Shown: positions 35,157 to 44,400 of the stretch, in pieces
Numbering within the stretch: the stretch's first letter is position 1
How the letters are laid out: each line of letters begins with the position of its first letter
Assembly: GCF_018691265.1 (NCBI RefSeq)
Contig: NW_024881328.1
Location: 42,231,015 to 42,295,014 of the forward strand
Length of the DNA stretch: 64,000 nucleotides
Source of the DNA: Tyto alba
Taxonomy: Eukaryota; Chordata; Aves; Strigiformes; Tytonidae
Reading direction: 5' to 3'
Notes under the pieces: model-generated
The model's database searches: none
What the model was told of the DNA's origin: nothing
The model's input: only the letters and a program-made list of their open reading frames with translations
Program-made: the position numbers and the translations under genes

Positions 35157-35999
35157 CTTAGAAAGTGGTTTCTTCTGAGCACAGTTTATACCTCCAATAA
35201 AGACCATATTGGGCATCACTGGTCTGACGTACTCAAACACAAAGTCAAATCTCAGAAGCCAAATGGAAGCAGAGTTCATGAGGTCTAGCAGAGATACATC
35301 TCTCTGAAGAACTTCAGACGAAAACTTTATTGCATCTTCATAGAAACCGTTACAGTACACAAGCTCCAGGAGGGAAACCAGTGCATTTTCCACTCTCTGG
35401 AGAAAAGTCATGTGGTCTGAGTTGAAGGTAAATAGTCTTGGGGTGTAGGACAAAGGACTTGGGCACTGCGGTGCTTCATAGTGTAAGTTGCAAGGAAATC
35501 CTCTCATGAAGAACACAAACGGAAGAGAAAAATAATTAGCAAGTGTTGCTCCACACATAAAAACGGGGTCTGTTAGGACTGCATCGAAGCCACTTTGATT
35601 CAAGTACTGCAGGGTCTCCTTGCTTCTGAACAGGTCCTTGCACTGAACAAAGAATGTACGGAAAACGTGCACTGAGCTGTTGTATAGTGCTAGAGTGTTC
35701 AGTGGGAAAGGCAGGTCCTTCAGGTGAGTGGCAACATACTCATTAAAGGCATTATTCAGCTCTTCTAACGTGTAAGACACTGGGTATGTTTTCATGTATG
35801 CCTGTGTAGTTTCCATCTGCCAGTTTACTTCTGGTACAACCACCACCACTTCGTGTCCTCTCTCGGTGAGCTTTTCAACCACTTGCCGCATGCTAAGCCA
35901 GTGGCTTCCAAGCATGGGCACCACCAGGAGTTTCCCTCCATCCGAGAGGCCAGGAAGGAGGAAGATAAAAATCCAGCCGCAGCAAAGCCTCAAAGTCAT
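35157..35999 (-). CDS. UGT1A: UGT1A alternative first exon H (most distal intact)
   Basis: Open first exon of 281 codons, from the ATG at 35999 to donor AAG|GTATGT, so like exon B it ends PLSK. A compact signal peptide (WIFIFLLPGLSDGG) is followed by KLLVVPMLGSHW. The catalytic His (residue 33) is kept, but the highly conserved Asp of the DGSHW motif is Leu. FDAVLTDPVFMCG, then PLSYTPRLFTFNSDHMTFLQ and SASIWLLRFDFVFEYVRPVM follow. Tyr-Val replaces the usual Tyr-Pro. With exons 2-5 it gives 526 residues. Its 5' third and upstream flank are duplicated inside USP40 intron 6. Confidence 0.94.
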
Positions 36000-37744
36000 G
36001 TTCCTGTGATCAGAGTACAGACTGGGGAAGAGTCTTCTCCTTTGGGCTGCAGATTGCAGATGCTTCTGAAAGAAGCCAGCGGGTTTATCTGTTGAGTTGT
36101 GCTGCTTTGTCATATTCTTCTAGTTAATGATTTACTGCTTTGGATTGTGGGTGGTTTGTTTGTTTTGCTTTGTTTTGTTTTTTCTCAATTCTTGTAAAGC
36201 CAAACACGGTGACCCTTCTCCTGTGCTGAGTCATCAGAGTTCCTTATTGTTCATACATAGAACTAGATCCTCAACATGCTAGTCAGATTTCTTAGGACTT
36301 CTCTCTTGATTGTTGATGTGTCCTGTCTTACACCTTGGCCAGGACCAAGGAAGGCAAGTCTGGTGCAAACAACTCCAACACCACAGTTACAAATGAAAAA
36401 AGCCTGAACAAATTTCATTGTGCTTGTTGATGTTCAGGTAATTTCTCTGAGGACAGAACAGGAGACCCTCAGGATAAGGGGAGAGGACAGATGAACCAAC
36501 TCTTATGAGCTAGCAGAAATCTCCTTTGTCTACAAGGACACCAAGAAGAGACACTGAGAGAGGCTGGCCTGGTTGCTGAGGCAGAGATCTGTGAAACTGA
36601 ACCCCAGGTTTTTGCTTCAGAGCGGTAATGTAGTTCTTTCACAGCCTACGAGATGGCCCTCAAGCAGTTGAAAACTCCTCACCACTTGCCTCTACATCAA
36701 GACACAGCCTCTGCCCTGAGGCACGCTTCTTTTCACTCCCTTTCATACCAGGGTAGATGCAATGAAACTAATTATGTATCATTTCCTTATGTCTCCTTAT
36801 CAGCCTTTTTATTTCTTTTTTCCTATTTTACCAATGTCTGTAACTTTTTCCTTGTGTAGGGAAACTACTGAGTAAGTGGCAAAATGCAGTTTTCTTTCAG
36901 GCACTTGATAACTTTTCTGAAAACAAAATATTTGAGCTTCAGAGTAAGGAGAGAAGCTGTGATGTAAAAGTGAAAAAATACTCACTCTTTTGTGTTGTTA
37001 TAAATAGAGAGTAATAATTAAAACTTGTTATTATTTCCAGCTTTATATAGACTGTACTTAAAAATGATCACTGGAAAGTTGACCACTTTAGTAAACAGCA
37101 TTTTCTCACAAAAAGGTTGATTTTTTAAGAGTTTTTCTTTGCATCCCCCCCTGCATTTTATGAAGAGGGGTAAGCAGACAGCTGTTAGTGAAATGTCCTG
37201 CCCTCTCCTCCCTTCTGCAGCAGAATGAATTTGCTGTCCAAACCTTGCAGCACCCTTAATGTGAAGGGACTGGGTGCAAAAGCAAGTGCAGGACGGATGA
37301 AGTTAGTCAGTACCTTAGAGGCGTTTCTGAGTGAGAGTTTGCCAGTGACTCCCTCCGTTGGCTTGGCTATCTGGCAAGGGTTTCTTGATGAGTTAAACGT
37401 TGCTGTGTTCAAGAAAGGGCGAGGTAAAGAGTTGTTCACCTCTCACATGGGGGCAGCGGTGCAGGAAGACAGTGGGAACTCTGAATTTGGGTAAGGAGTC
37501 ACATAGATGGGGGGTGCTGGAGCGTGCATGGAGACAACCTCGAAAGAAAGGGGCTGTGCTGGCTGGTTGCGGCAGGAATGTGAAAGAGGGGTGTTGTGCC
37601 AGCACGACTGCTGCCCGTGGCTCTGTGGCCCTGCTGGCATGATGTGCGTGATCACAGCAGATTAGTGAGTCTCTGCTGGCAGCAAGGGAGGTGCCAGCTG
37701 AGCCACTCCAGGCTCGGTGGCAGCATTAGGAAGGCGGCTGCGAA
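35770..37744. repeat. Segmental duplication, source-side copy (exon H 5' third to upstream flank)
   Basis: Collinear by eye with 45255-46914. Anchor pairs are the exon ATG (35999/45525), GTGCTGCTTTGTCATA (about 36100/45625), CCAAACCTTGCAGCA (about 37238/46449), and the block beginning TCACATGGGGGCAGCGG (37442/46612) to AAGGCGGCTGC (37742/46912). The offset shrinks from 9.53 to 9.17 kb, so the copies differ by net indels of about 0.35 kb. Confidence 0.85.
36123..36135 (+). promoter_or_regulatory. HNF1-like site upstream of first exon H
   Basis: GTTAATGATTTAC matches the HNF1 palindrome GTTAATNATTAAC at all but one position, about 125 nt upstream of the exon H ATG. This is comparable to the known HNF1 site of mammalian UGT1A promoters. 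The duplicate near 45.64 kb has lost it (TAGTAAACGATTTGC). Binding is inferred. Confidence 0.45.
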
Positions 37745-37944
37745 CACCTCGTTTCAAAGAGGGAGCTGGTCTTCCCTGATTACAGGCCAGGCTCATCTGT
37801 ATTTGAAATCCCAATGCCGGTACAAGCCCTGGTCTGCACCTGATGGGGCCACACGACCTCAGGGCTGGAAATGGACCAGAAGGTGCCGAAGAAGCAGCAG
37901 CCCCAGCTTCATCCCTGGCTGTGTTTTTCGGAAGGCTGGTGACC
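36136..37944. other. Intergenic region between UGT1A exon H and USP40
   Basis: Divergent intergenic space of about 2 kb. Most of it belongs to the duplicated segment. GT-rich TTTGTTTGTTTTG sequence lies near 36154-36181. No coding region is supported. Confidence 0.7.
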
Positions 37945-38062
37945 TGAGAGGTTTCGGGTGGTGTTGCTCTCCTCCCCATGCCAGGTCGCCCACACAGCAG
38001 CAGGAGCTGGGCCGGGACCACCCGGGCCTCCCTCTTCAACCCCTCGGGGCGGGAACCGCGGG

Positions 38063-38076
38063 GTCTCCATGGCAAC
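38063..38076 (+). promoter_or_regulatory. RFX/X-box-like motif
   Basis: GTCTCCATGGCAAC matches the palindromic X-box GTNRCCNNRGYAAC at all but one position, about 0.3 kb upstream of the inferred start. Confidence 0.4.
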
Positions 38077-38117
38077 CCCGGCCGCCGGCTCCCATCATGC
38101 GCCGCGGCCGCCAGGAA

Positions 38118-38143
38118 ACTACAACCCCCAGAATGCCCTGCGG
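38118..38143 (+). promoter_or_regulatory. ZNF143 (SBS) site 1
   Basis: ACTACAACCCCCAGAATGCC followed by CTGCGG closely matches the long ZNF143/SBS consensus (ACTACAATTCCCAGAATGC type), which is typical of CpG-island promoters. Confidence 0.65.
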
Positions 38144-38169
38144 AGGGGGGGGGGGGCGTGCGCTACCGC

Positions 38170-38192
38170 ACTACCACTCCCAGCAGGCTGCG
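38170..38192 (+). promoter_or_regulatory. ZNF143 (SBS) site 2
   Basis: ACTACCACTCCCAGCAGGCT followed by GCG is a second SBS-type motif in the same orientation, 52 bp after the first. Paired sites of this kind suggest cooperative ZNF143 control, which is an inference. Confidence 0.6.
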
Positions 38193-38311
38193 TTACCGGC
38201 TGCTCTCCGGTTCGCTTCGTCGCCCGCGCCCGGCGCTTCCTTCCCGCCCCTGGCAGGAGGGGAGCCCGCTGGTTTCTCTCTTTCTCTCTCTCTATCTCTT
38301 TCTGTCTCCGG

Positions 38312-38443
38312 GGCTTGGCCAGGTGGGTGAAGTCCCGGCGGCCCCTTCAGGTCCCAGCGTGCTCCGCGCGGCGCCACAACAAAGATGGCGGCGGGCGCGG
38401 GGCCGTGGCGCTAGGCGCCGGGCCCCGGTGCTGGCTCTGAGCG
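38312..38443 (+). other. USP40: USP40 non-coding exon 1 (3' end defined)
   Basis: The donor GCG|GTGAGT after 38443 is strong and follows the AAGATGGCGGC element. The coding ATG lies in exon 2 at 41273. The 5' limit is not visible and is set only approximately. It contains a short upstream ORF (38385-38414). Confidence 0.6.
38385..38414 (+). other. Upstream ORF of nine codons in USP40 exon 1
   Basis: ATGGCGGCG... encodes MAAGAGPWR and a stop, wholly in the presumed 5' UTR. The ATG lies inside an AAGATGGCGGC YY1-type element, so it may be a transcription signal that is included in the mRNA only if transcription starts upstream. Confidence 0.4.
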
Positions 38444-41254
38444 GTGAGTCGGGCTGGGCGGGGGACCGTGCCCTTCCAGCCCCCGGCGCTGTGAGCCGGC
38501 AGCCCCGGGGGCACTGGTCCTTGTCCTCTCTTCGGGACCGGTGAGCCCGAGCCTGAGGGCTGGGCCCAGCTCCCGGGCTGCAGCGTGTGGGAGGGGGAGG
38601 CGGGCGGGTTCAGCCTGAGGGAGGGACGGCGAGGTGGGGGCTGTGTTGCTGTGGGGAGGGCATAGCTGCAGCCTGATTCTTGTGTGCATGTGTATGGGGG
38701 GGGCTCTGGGGTAGGGTGAGGGGTGCCAGAGCCAAGTTACAACCTGCGAGGTTCCCAGCAGAGGTCAGGAACATAGGGCAGGGGCTTAGAGGGGGTTTGG
38801 GATCTTCTTTCCTGGAGTTATTCCAACTTTGGCAGGACAAGGCCCTCGTAAGTGATGTGCTCTTGAGGTGACCCTGCTTTGTCAGGGCGTTGGAGCAGAG
38901 CTGCCCTCCAGAGATTTGTTCTAATCTGCATTCCTGTATGATTTCTAAAGCGGGGGGGGGGAGGGGGGGAAGCTGCTAAGCAGCAGTGCTCTGAGGATTG
39001 AGAAATAAGGAGCGAAGGAGGATTTGGCACTGTGCTGCTGAAATGCTTCTCTGGAGTGGTGGGTGGGTGCAGCAGACTGTTAGTAAGATGATTGCTGTTT
39101 CCTAGATATATGTTTTGTTTTGTTTTTTTTAATGGCGAACAAACTTCTTAGGAGCAAGCTGTTGTGTGTTCCAATGAGGAAAAGAGGAAGGGCCAGAATA
39201 TTTGGATGGTTAAATGGTAAAGTGCAGCAGGTCTAACTGGAACAATGAAGGCTGTGAGACAGTTTGGGAAGAGTGCTAAACCTAATAATTTAATCTGAAG
39301 CATGGGAGGTGGGACCTTTACAGACTTTTATTTTTTTTTTTTGCAGTCAGGGTATAATAGCTGCATTCAATGGAGAAAAACCTAATGCAAATAGATCAAA
39401 ATGATTACTTTCCTGTCTGTGTTCATTAAGAAGTATCCCCAACCATGTTATTTTATTTTATGTAGGGTTTCTAAGGGGATATTTATTGTATGAAGTGCAG
39501 AAGTGTTACAGAACAAGCATAGTGAACACTGTCACCAGGCTTCATAGTCAGCTGCTCTGAGTGTAGCCTTTTGCCTAAAAGCTATTCTACTGTGGGAAAG
39601 ATTAAAATGAGCTTTATGTAATGTTATTTTATAAAAAGAGGTTTAGGAGATGCCTGATGAACTATTAGTTGGTTCAGTGGGGAGCTACATTCAGATTTCC
39701 AAGAGTCATTCAACAAGTTTTTGCCACTGAAAACTCTTAAAGAAATTAAGTTGACACAGGAGAAGAAAAGAAAGTTATTGCTAGATTAAATATTTAGCTA
39801 AATAATTAGCTAAAAGATAGGAAGCAGCAGATCAACAGTTGCAGAGGGGAGTGAAGGGGAGTTTCTTCATATTTTTGCTATGGCCTGTGTTCAGCATATC
39901 ATAAACTATCAGAAATAAACAGTGAATGCTGAGATGATTAATTTTTGTGAAATCGACTGATGTACTTCAGTAAAGACAAGTGTCGTTAGTGAAGCTTTAA
40001 AGTCTTTATGCTAACAGGTAGCTGAATGAAACAACAGCAGATAATATTTATTGTAGGTGAGCCCGAAGAGGTGTAGCATGGGGCAGAGACGGTCACAGCT
40101 TTATGGCTATATATATAGGCACATGTATTTCTGTAAAGTGCTTCTATAGTGATGGGGTTTGAAGTGAATGTACAGGAATAAGACCTTGGTGTAATAATAA
40201 ACATTACTTGAAAAGAAGTAGTTTAGTGCTTAGCAGTTGTACAAAAAGAGAACAAACCAGAGCAGCATTATTTAGCTATGGATGGCCATGGCGTGCGCAC
40301 GTCTCGAATGTTGTAGGCAGAGGTAGTCCTCTGATCTCAGAAACAGGTAAAGGAGAAGTTTAAGGGGTTTGGAGGAGATGGATAAGAATAATCAAAGATA
40401 AGGAGCAAGTTCAGTTGCAGGAGTGAATAAGTCTTTGTGGAAGCTTTTGTCTGGAAGAGGTGTCTGAGTGTAATATGATAAAGATCTGTAAAATTGCATG
40501 CAGAATGAAGGTGAATAGGGGAATGATTATTCACTGCTTGGATATAACTATTTGATTGCTCACTGCTTATGCAAGAGCTACAGCATACCAAATGAAATTA
40601 TGGGGTGACAAGTACAAAACAAAAGGGAGCTAGCGTTGAGTCCTGGTGCATGCTAAGAGGTCGAAAGGCTTCTGAAAAGGACTGAAAAAATGTCCATAAG
40701 AAGAATTAGTTGCCATTGAGTTTGACTCAGACATCTGGAAACAAAGATAATATTTTCATAAAATATCACTGCATTTTTGACTATTTAATACACTTCCCCC
40801 CTGAACTGGGCAATACTAGAGACAGATTACTCGTGCACATGGGTTTATTGAGAGCCAGTGTAGGGGTTATGATGAGTTTGAGAGGCCTTACATACCTTTC
40901 GTGCAGGAAGCTGGGCAACTTGAGCACCAGTTAATGATAGGTGTTTAGAAAGACCTATTTATTTTGCTATTCATGTTTTTGCATATGCAAAATTAAAATA
41001 AGATGTATTTGATTCTAGATAAAAGTCTGTTCAGACCTGTGCGAACATAAATATTTTTAATTCATCCTTTTTTTGTTATATTAGTGCATGCTTTTGTATG
41101 GATCTGACATTCATTTCTAGAATGAACAGAGTAAGATGAAAAAAGTTATAACTAAATTCTTCAGTCAGGGCTCAAAGGTTTATTTTGGGGGATTAGAGGT
41201 GGGTGGATTCAATTGCATTTTTTATAGTAAATAGATTATTTTGTATTTTTAAAG
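38444..41254 (+). other. USP40 intron 1
   Basis: Begins GC-rich with G runs (38952-38969), then becomes AT-rich. T-rich tracts lie near 39330-39342. No mobile element or other gene was recognised. Confidence 0.75.
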
Positions 41255-41471
41255 GACTATTTTGCCTTCACAATGTTTGGGAATTTATTTGAAGAGGATT
41301 TTTCCTTTATTTCAAACAATCATTGTGGAAAAGGGACGAAACCAAAGCCCAGAGATTCTGAGCCTCCAGCTCCCAGGGATTTCACCAATCTAAGTGGTAT
41401 CAAAAATCAGGGTGGGACCTGCTACCTCAATTCCCTTCTGCAGACTCTGCTTTTCACACCTGAATTTAGAG
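41255..41471 (+). CDS. USP40: USP40 exon 2 (start codon, catalytic Cys box)
   Basis: Acceptor TTTTTAAAG before 41255. The start ATG at 41273 has A at -3 and begins MFGNLFEEDFSFISNN. The exon contains PPAPRDFTNLSGIKNQGGTC, the USP Cys box with the nucleophile, then YLNSLLQTLLFTPEFR. It ends in phase 1 at donor G|GTAATG. Confidence 0.96.
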
Positions 41472-44400
41472 GTAATGTGTTCTAAATCTTCTTAAAATAA
41501 TATTGGAATTGTTCTTTTACGGTGACTTGCCTTTCTAGTTATTTATTAAAGAAGCACTACAAACACAGATGGTTTTCAGGAACAGTTTAGTTCAGTTCAA
41601 ATTATTATAGAATACGCAGAGCTATTAGTCTGTAAAATTAGTATCATTGCTTCTGCACAAAATATAAGTATTCTAAACATTACCTTTTCTTCCAGGTGGA
41701 CAGTTACAGTTTGTGCAAATGTGAGGTTATTGCTGTCTATAAAGTGTTGCTCTTTTTTTTTTTTTTTTAATGCAGCCACTACAATTCCTGAAAAAATATT
41801 TTGCCATCTAACCACCATCATGCTTACTTCTGCTTTATTGTTATAGCTTGAAACAGTTGGAAGGATGAATGATGTTCAGAAAAGTTGTTCAGTGTCTTAA
41901 TTTGCCAGAAAGAATAGCATCATAATGCTTGACGAAATACAAGAAATCTTTAAAGAGGGGATATTATCGTTTTTTAAATAGGCATTTTTCTTTACATTTA
42001 CAGAGGCGCTGTTCTCTTTAGGACCTGAAGAACTTGGGACTCTGGAGAATACCAGTAAACCAGATGCAAAGGTATTTAAAATTTCCTTGTCATTATTAAC
42101 TGCTGAATGTTGATTGAGAGGAATATTGTTTCAATTCATGTGAAACTTCTTATGAGAATGAATGAAAGCCTAACTTTTTCATACTGAAAGACACTTGGCA
42201 GATACTTGATTTTTCACAGTTGTAAGTTTTCGGTGCCCAGAAGCTTTTGTTTCAGAAGTAAGGTATTGAGCCTGTTTTTGCTGAAATTGATGCCAGAGAT
42301 CATTTTGTTTTCAGGAGGTGCAGGAACAGTCCCAAATTCTGTACAGATTTTTTTTTTTCTCTTCTGTAATTGAAGCTGCAGTGCTTTGACTGACTTGTCA
42401 CCAGATTTAAAAAGTAAATGTGTGCAGCCTAGATGACTGCACTGAGGCTCTCTGAAGGTTTAACAGCTCACCCATGAACAAGACTGGAATTTAATCTTTG
42501 TTTAAAAAGTGCTTATTAAAGTAGACTACAGGATTTCATTCTTTAGTTCTCAGGCTGAAGTGACACAACTGGTTGCTTGGAAAATTTTTTTCTTTGTAAG
42601 TCAAAGATAAATATAGGTAGCTGATCAAGCCTGTTGACATTGACCATTCTCCTTCACATCTCATTCCACCCCACCACCAAACCCTTCACTGAGCAAGGAG
42701 TAGCACGTGTTAAATCTGTATGTCATGATGTCTTGTAGCTGAGTTCTTAGAGTTTAGTACTGTGAAAAATATCAGCAAAAATGGTCCTTTTTTACTGTGG
42801 TGATGGCTTAATTTTAATTCATACAGTTTTCCTTTATCATAGAACGTATGTTCCGCGAATGTATTTGGCAGAGCGAGGTAAGGCACTATAGATTTTTGGG
42901 AACCAAGTCTGACGGGTATTCTGGTGTGAACTGAGTAACCCATGCTATGAAAGGCATAGACAGTGGTGGTTTATTACAAGTTTTTTATTAAATTATTTTT
43001 CTTTTTATTTAAAAGATTGGTTTGAAAACTATTTCTGATCTGTTGGGTGTATATATATATTTTTTTTTCCTAGGTTCGAATAATTCCATTACAACTTCAA
43101 CGGTTATTTGCTCAACTTCTGCTCTTGGACCAGCAAGCTGCATCTACAACAGACCTTACTGAAAGCTTCGGGTGGAATAGCCATGAGGTACAAATCAACA
43201 CCAGTAACACCATCACTGCTAAACTTTCTCCTGAATGGAGAGGATTTTTTTTTGAAGTCTGACATTTAAGAAATATCTTAAAATACCTAAAGCTGTGGAG
43301 ATAGTATTGAATTGGGTCAGCTGTTGTTGTATAATGTTTTATCTCCACATGAAAGACATGTCAGCTGTGTACAGCAAGCAACAGAAGAAAATTACTCTGT
43401 TAGATACTATTTCAGTAGCTTTTGCTTTGTTTATACAGGAATGTTTTTCTAACAGTAATTAGGGTTCTTGCCCTCAAATACTTAGATTCTTACCTAAATT
43501 GCATGACATAGCTCATCTTAGAGTTTAGTCTAAACCTACCCAAGTGAAAGTGTCGTGTGTGGCTTATAGTTATGTACTTGTAGCTACTTGGAGAGCATAA
43601 CTACATTAAGAATAACACATAATAATAAAGGTAGTAATTTACTACTCAAGGTAGTAAATATATGGGTAGTCATTGAGGCAGCTGCCTTTGTCACACTTAA
43701 TGTATGTTGTTTTTAAGCAATAAGCAAAGCAGATGGCACTGTTTTATTTTTTCAAGTTTATTTTTTTTATCATGCAGGAAATGAGGCAGCATGATGTGCA
43801 AGAATTAAATCGGATTCTGTTCAGTGCTTTGGAAACTTCCCTTGTGGGGACTTCGGGTCATGACCTTATTAATCGATTGTACCATGGGATTGTTGTCAAC
43901 CAGATTGTTTGTAAAGAATGCAAGAATATCAGTGAGAGACAGGTAAAGCCAGACAATTTTCCAGGATAAGTTTCTCTACAGTCTGATAAAGATACTTTAA
44001 ATGTTGTTTGTTTGGTTTGGTTTGGTTTTGTTTTTTTAAACTCCCAAAATAATGACGTCTTTCTTCAGTGGCACTGGTGGCCTTGTTGAATCTAGTTAGT
44101 GTGTAATGGTTAGGGTGCTGTAGACTTGAAAACATGAAAGTTATGCATGACTCTTGTTAAGTCTTGGCTGGCATTTTCTAAACCACCTACATCAGGCTGT
44201 GACTCAGAGGTGAAAAAACAAGTGTTATTGCATCTTCTGAGTTGGCAAGCATTGCCTTTAGTAGATGTAGCTAGTAGAGCTAAACAGTGGGTTAACAACA
44301 GTAAAATATGTATTTACAGTCTCTTCTGCTCTCTGTGATTTTAAAAAAAGTTGTTCTGTTTTTTTTTTAATTATATTCTGTGGCTATATGGGGGCTTTTC

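Larger units (their letters stand above)
1424..35999 (-). other. UGT1A: UGT1A complex locus (alternative first exons spliced to shared exons 2-5)
   Basis: This is a UDP-glucuronosyltransferase 1A gene of the shared-exon type. Several first exons each encode an N-terminal aglycone-binding half and splice to one common set of exons 2-5. The enzymes are ER-membrane proteins that move glucuronic acid from UDP-glucuronate onto bilirubin, steroids, phenols and drugs. Shared exon lengths of 132, 88 and 220 nt match the canonical UGT1A pattern, and every intact first exon ends in phase 0 at a donor before the Glu-Phe-Glu start of exon 2. The mature products would be about 526-535 residues, as in the family. 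Which human isoform each first exon corresponds to is not assigned, because bird and mammal first exons duplicated independently. Confidence 0.96.
37945..38560 (+). promoter_or_regulatory. USP40: CpG-rich promoter of USP40
   Basis: GC- and CpG-dense interval around the first exon, with no TATA box, typical of a housekeeping promoter. It contains two ZNF143-like motifs, an RFX-like motif, a CT-rich tract at 38275-38311 and a YY1-type AAGATGGCGGC element (separate entries). Boundaries are estimated by eye. Confidence 0.8.

Noticed and set aside
37596..38544. Long overlapping plus-strand open frames (up to 244 codons) upstream of USP40
   Set aside because: They lie in a GC-rich CpG island where stop codons are rare, overlap each other in different frames, and have low-complexity Pro/Arg/Ser-rich products with no family resemblance.
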